Positions 14,906 through 20,532 of a stretch of 21,943 bases of DNA are shown piece after piece. The position numbers and the translations under genes were made by a program. The DNA comes from Eggerthella sp. CAG:209 (GTDB taxonomy: Bacteria; Actinomycetota; Coriobacteriia; Coriobacteriales; Eggerthellaceae). The notes beneath the pieces are model-generated. The model was not told the origin of the DNA. It saw only the letters and a program-made list of their open reading frames with translations, and searched no databases. How positions within the stretch are numbered: the stretch's first letter is position 1; every line of letters starts with the position of its first letter. Location of the stretch: positions 7,796 through 29,738 of the forward strand of contig FR884626.1 in the NCBI GenBank assembly GCA_000436075.1, written 5' to 3'.

Positions 14906-16300
14906 ATGTCAACCTCAACCGAGTCTGCTCAGTTGGCTGGTCGAGCCTCCTGGTCGGGCAAACTGGCGTTTGTTCTTTCGGCGGCGGCATCCGCTGTTGG
15001 CCTGGGAGCGATGTGGCGCTTCCCGTATTTGGCAGCCAAGTACGGCGGCGGCATGTTCCTGTTTGTATATTTGGTCTTGGTATTCACCATCGGCATCTCT
15101 TTGCTGCTTTTGGAAAATGCTCTTGGTCGTAAAACGGGACAGAGCGCTATCGGTGCCTTCAAGGCGTTCGGCAAGAAGTTTACGTTCATCGGCGTTCTTA
15201 TGTCTGCCGTGCCGTTCATCATCGTGCCGTACTACTGCGTAATCGGCGGCTGGGTAACGAAGTACCTTGCAGCATATGCGGGTGGCGAAGCGGGTGCTCT
15301 TGTTGATGGCGGTACCTATTTCACGAACTTCATCGGCAATGGCCCTGAAAGCATTCTGTTCATGCTTATCTTCATGGTCATCACCTATTTCATCGTGGGT
15401 CTGGGCGTTAATAACGGCCTTGAAAAGGCAAACTTCATCATGATGCCTGCGCTTATCGTCGTGGCGGCAATTCTTGCGGTGTATGCGCTTTCCATGCCTG
15501 GGGCAATCGACGGCCTTGCTTTCTACCTTGTTCCCGACTTCAGCAAATTCTCTCCCGAATTGGTAATTGCGGCGTTGGGCCAGACCTTCTTCACGCTTTC
15601 GTTGGCAATGGGCATTATGGTTACCTATGGCTCCTACCTCGACAAGGCAACCAAGCTTACTTCCAGCGTTGCCCAGATTGCAGGCTCGACGTTCGGCGTT
15701 TCGCTCCTTGCTGGTTTCATGATCATTCCTGCAACGTTTGCTGCTATGGGCTCTGGCGAAGCAGTTGCCGAAAACTCCGGCCCTTCCCTTATGTTCATCA
15801 TTTTGCCCCAGGTATTTGAGGGCATGGGTAGCTTTGCCCCTGTCGTGGGTGTCGGCTTCTTCGTCTTGGTTTTGTTTGCTGCACTTACCAGCGCTCTTTC
15901 TTTAGTGGAAACCTGCACTTCCATTGTCCAGGACGCAACCCATTGCTCGCGCGGTAAAGCCCTCGCCACGGTAATCGTGTGGACTACGCTTATGGGTCTC
16001 CTCGTTACTTTGGGGTATAGCTCCCTTTCGTTCATTGAGCCTCTGGGCGCGGGAACCTCTATCCTCGACTTCCTCGACTTCATCTCCAATTCGGTAATGA
16101 TGCCTATCGTGGCATTGCTGACCTGCATCTTCATTGGCTGGATTGTTGGTCCGAAGATGATCGAAGAAGAAGTTATGCTTTCCTCCCAGTTCAGGCTGCG
16201 TAAGGTGTGGGTCTTCATGATCAAGTACCTTGCCCCTGTTGCGCTGGTGGTTATCCTGGTAGCCTACGTGGCACAGACCTTCGGCTTCTTCAGCATGTAA
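14906..16300 (+). CDS. Sodium:neurotransmitter symporter (SNF) family transporter
   Basis: A 464-residue multi-spanning membrane protein of the LeuT-like SNF family, which imports amino acids or amines with sodium. SWSGKLAFVLSAAASAVGLG followed by AMWRFPYLAAKYGGGMF (about residues 15-51) is the signature first transmembrane helix, whose unwound centre binds substrate and Na+. About 11 hydrophobic segments follow, the number typical of bacterial members such as Tyt1. The substrate cannot be told from sequence. Start ATG 14906 has AAGGAGAGAG upstream; the frame extends further upstream to 14849 but through the hairpin leader and without a ribosome site. The stop codon directly abuts a palindromic repeat and terminator. 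Confidence 0.93.
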   Translation: MSTSTESAQLAGRASWSGKLAFVLSAAASAVGLGAMWRFPYLAAKYGGGMFLFVYLVLVFTIGISLLLLENALGRKTGQSAIGAFKAFGKKFTFIGVLMSAVPFIIVPYYCVIGGWVTKYLAAYAGGEAGALVDGGTYFTNFIGNGPESILFMLIFMVITYFIVGLGVNNGLEKANFIMMPALIVVAAILAVYALSMPGAIDGLAFYLVPDFSKFSPELVIAALGQTFFTLSLAMGIMVTYGSYLDKATKLTSSVAQIAGSTFGVSLLAGFMIIPATFAAMGSGEAVAENSGPSLMFIILPQVFEGMGSFAPVVGVGFFVLVLFAALTSALSLVETCTSIVQDATHCSRGKALATVIVWTTLMGLLVTLGYSSLSFIEPLGAGTSILDFLDFISNSVMMPIVALLTCIFIGWIVGPKMIEEEVMLSSQFRLRKVWVFMIKYLAPVALVVILVAYVAQTFGFFSM

Positions 16301-16301
16301 G

Positions 16302-16332
16302 TGGGAATATAGGGACAGGTCCCATTTTCCCA
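16302..16332 (+). repeat. 31-bp REP-like repeat, forward copy (left arm of REPIN-like element)
   Basis: Begins TGGGAATATAGGGAC and ends GGTCCCATTTTCCCA. The ends TGGGAA/TTCCCA and the centre GGGAC-AG-GTCCC are both self-complementary. It matches the reverse complement of 16428-16458 with a single mismatch. It starts 2 bases after the symporter stop. Confidence 0.92.
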
Positions 16333-16344
16333 GCTAGTAAATTG

Positions 16345-16383
16345 AGCCCTGCTTGCGACTAATTGCGCAAGCAGGGCTTTTTT
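16345..16383 (+). terminator. Rho-independent terminator of the symporter gene
   Basis: AGCCCTGCTTGCG (16345-16357) pairs perfectly over 13 bp with CGCAAGCAGGGCT (16366-16378), followed by six T. Its sequence is closely similar to the terminator at 18979-19018, and both lie between REP-like repeats. Confidence 0.95.
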
Positions 16384-16400
16384 GCGTGGCATTCCTGAGG

Positions 16401-16458
16401 TGGGAAAACAGTACCTGTTCCGAAAATTGGGAAAACGGGACCTGTCCCTATATTCCCA
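16401..16458 (-). repeat. REP-like repeats, one degenerate and one near-perfect inverted copy
   Basis: 16428-16458 begins TGGGAAAACGGGACC and ends TGTCCCTATATTCCCA; it is the inverted partner of 16302-16332 (30 of 31 bases). Just before it, from 16401, TGGGAAAACAGTACCTGTTCC is the first part of a degenerate copy in the same orientation. The 16302-16458 span therefore has inverted ends around a terminator. Confidence 0.88.
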
Positions 16459-16508
16459 GCAGTTGCGGCTGCGCGACTTATGCCCCTTTCGGGCGTTTTC
16501 CGTTTGGG

Positions 16509-16517
16509 TGGTATGAT
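16509..16517 (+). promoter_or_regulatory. Extended -10 promoter of ychF
   Basis: TGGTATGAT fits the extended -10 pattern TGnTATAAT with one change, 40 bases before the ychF start. No good -35 is seen at the matching distance, which is common for extended -10 promoters. It lies downstream of the symporter terminator, giving ychF its own transcript. Confidence 0.5.
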
Positions 16518-16556
16518 GGAATGCGTACAAAATGAGAACCCTATCAAGGAGCAAAC

Positions 16557-17621
16557 GTGTCCCTTTCCATTGGCATTGTTGGCCTGCCGAACGTTGGCAA
16601 GTCTTCTCTGTTCACCGCCCTTACGAAGAAGAGCGGATTTGCCGCAAACTATCCTTTTGCAACCATCGAGCCCAATGTTGGCTTGGTCCCCGTTCCCGAT
16701 AAGCGACTTGACGGCCTTGCTGCCATCGATCACCCGGCGAAGATCATCCCTGCAACGGTGGAATTCGTTGATATTGCAGGTTTGGTTGCCGGTGCTTCTC
16801 AGGGTGAAGGTTTGGGCAACAAATTCTTGGCGAATATTCGCGAAACGGATGCAATCTGCGAAGTAGTTCGCTTTTTCAGCGATCCGAACGTAGAGCACGT
16901 ATCCAAGAAGGTTGACCCGCAAAGCGACGTTGAAACCATCAAGACCGAATTGATCCTTGCCGATATTGCCACCATCGAAAAGGCGTTGCCTCGCTTGGAG
17001 AAGGAAGGTAAGCGCTATAAGGAAAAGGCAATCAATTTCGAAGTTGCCCAGAAAGTGCTCGAGGGCCTAAACGAAGGCAAGCGCGCCCTGCAGCTCAACC
17101 TTTCCGAAGAAGAGCAGGATGCCATTCGCGAGCTGTGTCTGCTTACCATGAAGCCCATGCTCTATATTGCCAATGTGGACGAAGACAAGGTCAACGCAGA
17201 ACTTCCCGAAATCGATGGGCAGCAGCCCGTGCCCATCAGCGCGAAGATTGAAGCCGACTTGGCCGAGCTCGATGCTGAAGAGGCTGCCATTTTCATGGAA
17301 GAGCTTGGCTTGGACGAGTCGGGCCTTTCCCGCCTTATTCGTGAGGCGTACAAGCTGCTGGGTCTTCAGAGCTATTTCACCAGCGGTGAAACCGAAACGC
17401 GCGCCTGGACCATTCCTGTAGGTGCAAAAGCCCCTCAGGCTGCTGGCGTTATCCATTCTGATTTCGAACGTGGCTTCATCAAAGCAGAAACCGCTTCATA
17501 TGAAGACTACGTTGCCCTTGGCGGTGAAAAAGGTTGTCGCGATGCTGGCAAGCTTCGCCAGGAAGGAAAAGATTACGTCGTGCAGGATGGCGATGTAATG
17601 CACTTCAAGTTCAACGTGTAA
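16557..17621 (+). CDS. ychF: Redox-regulated ATPase/GTPase YchF (OLA1 family)
   Basis: A universally conserved Obg-related P-loop protein that associates with ribosomes and prefers ATP. The 354-residue product has the P loop GLPNVGKSS (9-17), the switch region ANYPFATIEPNVG, DIAGLVAGASQGEGLGNKF (G3 region with a hydrophobic residue in place of the catalytic Gln) and NVDED in the G4 position instead of NKxD. That last change is what gives the family its ATP preference. A coiled-coil insertion lies in the middle, and a C-terminal TGS domain (RAWTIPVGAKAPQAAGVIHS) ends in VMHFKFNV. Start is GTG 16557, with AAGGAG five bases upstream. Confidence 0.96.
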   Translation: MSLSIGIVGLPNVGKSSLFTALTKKSGFAANYPFATIEPNVGLVPVPDKRLDGLAAIDHPAKIIPATVEFVDIAGLVAGASQGEGLGNKFLANIRETDAICEVVRFFSDPNVEHVSKKVDPQSDVETIKTELILADIATIEKALPRLEKEGKRYKEKAINFEVAQKVLEGLNEGKRALQLNLSEEEQDAIRELCLLTMKPMLYIANVDEDKVNAELPEIDGQQPVPISAKIEADLAELDAEEAAIFMEELGLDESGLSRLIREAYKLLGLQSYFTSGETETRAWTIPVGAKAPQAAGVIHSDFERGFIKAETASYEDYVALGGEKGCRDAGKLRQEGKDYVVQDGDVMHFKFNV

Positions 17622-17644
17622 GCGCTATTTTACGCAGCGCGACC

Positions 17645-17679
17645 AATGGCCTCCCGAAAAACTCCAGGAGGCCATTTTT
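17645..17679 (+). terminator. Rho-independent terminator of ychF
   Basis: AATGGCCTCC (17645-17654) and GGAGGCCATT (17667-17676) pair perfectly over 10 bp around a 12-base loop, followed by five T (17675-17679). Unlike three other terminators here it is not bracketed by REP-like repeats. Confidence 0.92.
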
Positions 17680-17787
17680 ACGTGCGCGTTGTTTTGCGAT
17701 ACCCTGAACTCAGCTGAATTAAAGTACGTTGGCTCTATGCGGCATAGGGGACAAAGCGCCGCAGTCAACGAAGACAGGAGGGGTGTC

Positions 17788-18948
17788 ATGGAATTGCGTG
17801 CTTTCGGCAACACGGACATGAAGGTTTCGCCTTTAGGCTTTGGCGTTATGCGCCTTCCCATGAAAGATGGCGGCAAAACGGTAAACAGCAACACTATCGA
17901 TCAGGTTGATGTTGATACGTCGATAGCGATGATCCGCACTGCCATTGACGGCGGGGTCAATTACTTCGATACGGCTTATAACTACGTAAGCGGCTATTCG
18001 GAACGAATCTTGGCCGAGGCCCTGAAGGACGGCTATCGCGAAAAGGTATACGTTGCTACTAAATCACCCGCATGGCTTTACAAATCGCCCGAAGATTTCG
18101 ATCGCTTCCTTGATGAGCAGCTCGACCGTTTGGGTCTCGATTATGTAGACAACTACCTCTTGCACTCGATGAATGGCGGCAGCTGGAAAAAGACAGTACG
18201 TAATAATGCAATCGACGGCATGAAGCGCGCCAAAGCTAGCGGGAAAGTACGCAATATCGGGTTTTCCTTCCATGATGATTTGGAGCTGTTTGAAGAAATT
18301 CTGAATGCTGCCGACTGGGATTTCTGCCAAATCCAGCTGAATTACTATGACCGCGATTATCAGGCTGGTATAAAGGGCATGAAGATGGCAGCCGAGCGCG
18401 GTATGGCTGTAGTGGTAATGGAGCCGTTGCGCGGTGGGTTGCTGGTTGATTTGCCGAAAAACGCCCAGGCGGTGTTCGACGAGTCGGGCATCAAGCACAG
18501 CAATGTCGAATGGGCCTTTGATTGGCTATGGGATATGCCCGAAGTTTCTTGCGTCCTTTCGGGCATGAGCACGCCCGAGCAGCTCCAGCAAAACATCGGG
18601 TATATGCAGAACGCGCATCCGGGCATGCTCTCTGATGAAGAGCGTAAGGTTCTTGACCAGGCAAAAGCTGCGCTTGATTCGCGTGCGGCAATTCCCTGCA
18701 CCGGCTGCAACTACTGTGTGGATATGTGCCCGAACAAGATTGCTATCCCGTATAACTTCCGCGCCTACAACATGGGTACGCTGTATGACGATATGGAGCT
18801 GGCGAAGGATTTTTACCAGAATGAGGTTACCAGCTATGGCCGTCGTGCCGATTCGTGCACAAGCTGCGGATCGTGCGAAGAGATTTGCCCGCAGCACATT
18901 GCTATCAGCGAGTGGCTTCCTAAAGTCGACGAACTGCTGGGAGAATAA
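17788..18948 (+). CDS. Aldo/keto reductase with C-terminal 2x[4Fe-4S] ferredoxin domain
   Basis: Predicted oxidoreductase of 386 residues. The N-terminal TIM-barrel has the aldo/keto reductase tetrad: Asp61 and Tyr66 (YFDTAYNY), Lys92 (VATKSP) and His126 (LLHSM). The C-terminus carries two ferredoxin-type clusters, Cys304/307/310 with Cys314 (CTGCNYCVDMCP) and Cys357/360/363 with Cys367 (CTSCGSCEEICP). This fusion is common in strict anaerobes; the substrate is unknown. Start ATG 17788 follows AGGAGGGG; the frame is open further upstream to 17689, but those residues do not match the family start (MELRAFGNTDMKVSPLGFG). The last codons and the stop lie inside a REP-like repeat. About 108 bases separate it from the ychF terminator, so it has its own promoter, which I could not pin down. 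Confidence 0.93.
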   Translation: MELRAFGNTDMKVSPLGFGVMRLPMKDGGKTVNSNTIDQVDVDTSIAMIRTAIDGGVNYFDTAYNYVSGYSERILAEALKDGYREKVYVATKSPAWLYKSPEDFDRFLDEQLDRLGLDYVDNYLLHSMNGGSWKKTVRNNAIDGMKRAKASGKVRNIGFSFHDDLELFEEILNAADWDFCQIQLNYYDRDYQAGIKGMKMAAERGMAVVVMEPLRGGLLVDLPKNAQAVFDESGIKHSNVEWAFDWLWDMPEVSCVLSGMSTPEQLQQNIGYMQNAHPGMLSDEERKVLDQAKAALDSRAAIPCTGCNYCVDMCPNKIAIPYNFRAYNMGTLYDDMELAKDFYQNEVTSYGRRADSCTSCGSCEEICPQHIAISEWLPKVDELLGE

Positions 18949-18968
18949 GGGCAGGCACCGTTTTCCTG
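18938..18968 (+). repeat. REP-like repeat, diverged forward copy overlapping a CDS end
   Basis: Starts TGGGAGAATAAGGGCAGG and continues ACCGTTTTCCTG, a recognisable variant of the unit at 16302. Its first 11 bases are the last codons and TAA stop of the aldo/keto reductase. It is the left bracket of the next terminator. Confidence 0.6.
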
Positions 18969-18978
18969 CTTAGCGAAC

Positions 18979-19018
18979 AAAGCCCTGCTTGCGATCAATG
19001 TCGTAAGCAGGGCTTTTT
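18979..19018 (+). terminator. Rho-independent terminator of the aldo/keto reductase gene
   Basis: AGCCCTGCTTGCGA (18981-18994) pairs with TCGTAAGCAGGGCT (19001-19014), 14 bp with one G-U pair, loop TCAATG, then five T. The stem and the following CATTCC...AGGTG segment match the terminator after the symporter. Confidence 0.95.
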
Positions 19019-19034
19019 GACTGCCATTCCAAGG

Positions 19035-19065
19035 TGAAAATACGGCACTTGTCCCTATATTCCCA
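19035..19065 (-). repeat. REP-like repeat, inverted copy (right bracket)
   Basis: Begins TGAAAATACGGCACT and ends TGTCCCTATATTCCCA. The last 16 bases are identical to the end of the copy at 16428-16458. With 18938-18968 it brackets the terminator at 18979-19018. Confidence 0.82.
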
Positions 19066-19146
19066 CTTTGCTAAATTAGTGACGTTGTGTCGCCTATGAT
19101 ACCATGCTGTCGAACAGCAATGCGTCGCTATGCTGTAATGAATAAG
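19066..19146 (+). promoter_or_regulatory. Putative promoter region of the lar gene cluster
   Basis: TATGAT at 19095-19100 is a good -10 candidate about 95 bases before larB. The -35 is uncertain (TTTGCT at 19067-19072 is too far, TTAGTG at 19076-19081 too near). The gap also contains CTGTCGAACAG, a small inverted repeat near 19107. Weakly supported. Confidence 0.3.
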
Positions 19147-19177
19147 TGGGAAAATAATACTTGTCCCTATATTCCTA
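19147..19177 (-). repeat. REP-like repeat, solo inverted copy in the larB leader
   Basis: Begins TGGGAAAATAATACT and continues TGTCCCTATATTCCTA, in the same orientation as 19035-19065. It ends 8 bases before the larB ribosome site GGAGGGG (19185-19191), so it would lie in the 5' untranslated leader. Confidence 0.82.
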
Positions 19178-19194
19178 TTTGATCGGAGGGGTGC

Positions 19195-19971
19195 ATGGAA
19201 TCCGATGCTATAGAGAAGATATTGGAAAGCGTTGCCGCAGGTAAAACCACGCCTGCCGAAGCGCTGCTTTCCTTGAAGAAGGAGCCCTTTACCGACTTGG
19301 GGTATGCCAAGGTGGATCATCATCGTGCCTTGCGCCAAAACGCCGCCGAGGTTATCTATGGCGAAGGAAAAACCCCTGATCAGATTCGCGGCATTGCGGA
19401 ATCTTTGCAACAGGGTGGCGCCAAGACGGTGCTCGTTACCCGCATGAAACCCGAAGCGGTAAGCCTTATGACCAACCACTTCGCCGATGAATTCACTTAC
19501 TTTGACATTCCTCGCGTGGGGTTGCTTGGGCACATGCCTGAGCCAACGGGCAATGGCACTATTGTGGTGGCTGCTGCTGGCACCAGCGACATGTATGCCG
19601 CCGAGGAAGCGGCGCTTACCGCCGAAGCCCTGGGCAACCAGGTGCAGCGCCTCTACGATGTGGGGGTTGCGGGGCTTCATCGCCTGCTTGCGCACATGGA
19701 TGACATCATACAGGCGCAGGTTATTATCACCGTTGCCGGCATGGAAGGCGCCCTTGCCAGTGTGGTGGGCGGCATGGCTTCATGCCCGGTTATCGCGGTG
19801 CCCACCAGCGTGGGCTACGGGGCTTCATTCGGCGGCTTGTCGGCCCTGCTTTCCATGCTCAATTCCTGTGCAAGTGGAACGAGCGTTGTTAATATCGACA
19901 ATGGCTTCGGTGCTGGTTTCCAGGCTCATCTCATCAATCATCTTCCGGGCTCAGCGCCCGCACAGCAGTAA
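19195..19971 (+). CDS. larB: Nickel-pincer cofactor biosynthesis protein LarB
   Basis: LarB carboxylates and hydrolyses nicotinic acid adenine dinucleotide, the first step to the nickel-pincer nucleotide cofactor of lactate racemase (LarA) and relatives. The 258-residue protein has an N-terminal helical part with DHHRALRQNAAEVIYGEGKT (41-60) and a PurE-like domain. The latter includes VVAAAGTSDMYAAEEAA (124-140), DVGVAGLHRLL (155-165), ITVAGMEGALASVVGG (178-193) and PTSVGYGASFGGLSALLSML (203-222). The last leads into NSCASGT; Cys225 there probably corresponds to the active-site Cys described in Lactobacillus plantarum LarB. Ribosome site GGAGGGG precedes the ATG. A LarC-like gene follows 9 bases after the stop. 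Confidence 0.93.
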   Translation: MESDAIEKILESVAAGKTTPAEALLSLKKEPFTDLGYAKVDHHRALRQNAAEVIYGEGKTPDQIRGIAESLQQGGAKTVLVTRMKPEAVSLMTNHFADEFTYFDIPRVGLLGHMPEPTGNGTIVVAAAGTSDMYAAEEAALTAEALGNQVQRLYDVGVAGLHRLLAHMDDIIQAQVIITVAGMEGALASVVGGMASCPVIAVPTSVGYGASFGGLSALLSMLNSCASGTSVVNIDNGFGAGFQAHLINHLPGSAPAQQ

Positions 19972-19980
19972 GGAGCGAAT

Positions 19981-20529
19981 ATGGTGCTTTCCTTCGACTT
20001 CACCGAAAACGCCACACGCGGCCAGATCTTCGACACCCTCTTCAACGCAATGGACGAAGCGCAGCACAAGCGTTTCTACGAGATAATCGAACGCGCCGAA
20101 GTACCTGAGAAGCACCACCGCAACATCGGCGAAATCAATAAGACCATCGATGCGCTCGATGCTCCTGATCAGGTTAAAAACGATTTGCGTAGCGTGTATG
20201 CCATTCTTGCAGCTGCTGAGGCGAAGGTTCATGGGTGTGATGTGTCCCAAACCCATTTTCATGAAGTGGGGAAGGCAGGCGGCATCCGCAACGCGTTGGC
20301 TATCTGCGCCGGATTCTATGTGCTTGCCCCTGAAGAGGTTGTGGCTACCCCCATTCAGCCCGGCGAAGGCGAAATCGAATGCGCTCATGGTGTGCTTTCG
20401 CTGCCCGCTCCCGCAACTGCCGCTATCCTAGAGGGTATGCCGCTCGCTGAGCCGCGCATGGGAGGCGAACGTTGCACGCCAACGTCTGCTGCCTTAATTA
20501 AGCATTTCGTAAAGAGCTTCAAGGAATAG
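19981..20529 (+). CDS. Short LarC N-terminal-domain-like protein (LarC1-like, no LarC2)
   Basis: LarC is the CTP-dependent nickel insertase that completes the nickel-pincer cofactor. This 182-residue protein resembles only its N-terminal half: HFHEVG (92-97), the PGEGEIECAHGVLSLPAPAT stretch (127-146), and GGERCTPTSAALI (161-173). The usual opening motif with SGDM is absent (FDFTENATRGQIF stands there). The residues after HFHEVG are KAGGIRN rather than the acidic series expected, so it is divergent. No LarC2 sequence follows; the frame ends in TAG and a kinase starts 4 bases later. In L. plantarum larC1 and larC2 are joined by frameshifting, but nothing here suggests that. AAGGAG precedes the start. 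It forms an operon with larB. Confidence 0.8.
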   Translation: MVLSFDFTENATRGQIFDTLFNAMDEAQHKRFYEIIERAEVPEKHHRNIGEINKTIDALDAPDQVKNDLRSVYAILAAAEAKVHGCDVSQTHFHEVGKAGGIRNALAICAGFYVLAPEEVVATPIQPGEGEIECAHGVLSLPAPATAAILEGMPLAEPRMGGERCTPTSAALIKHFVKSFKE

Positions 20530-20532
20530 CGC

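Noticed and set aside
16359..16922. Minus-strand open frame across the symporter terminator and the ychF start
   Set aside because: It passes through a REP-like repeat and the ychF coding sequence and promoter; no independent support.
17689..17787. Extended start for the aldo/keto reductase
   Set aside because: The family N-terminus begins at 17788, which has AGGAGGGG upstream; the extra 33 codons begin at a non-ATG codon just after the ychF terminator.
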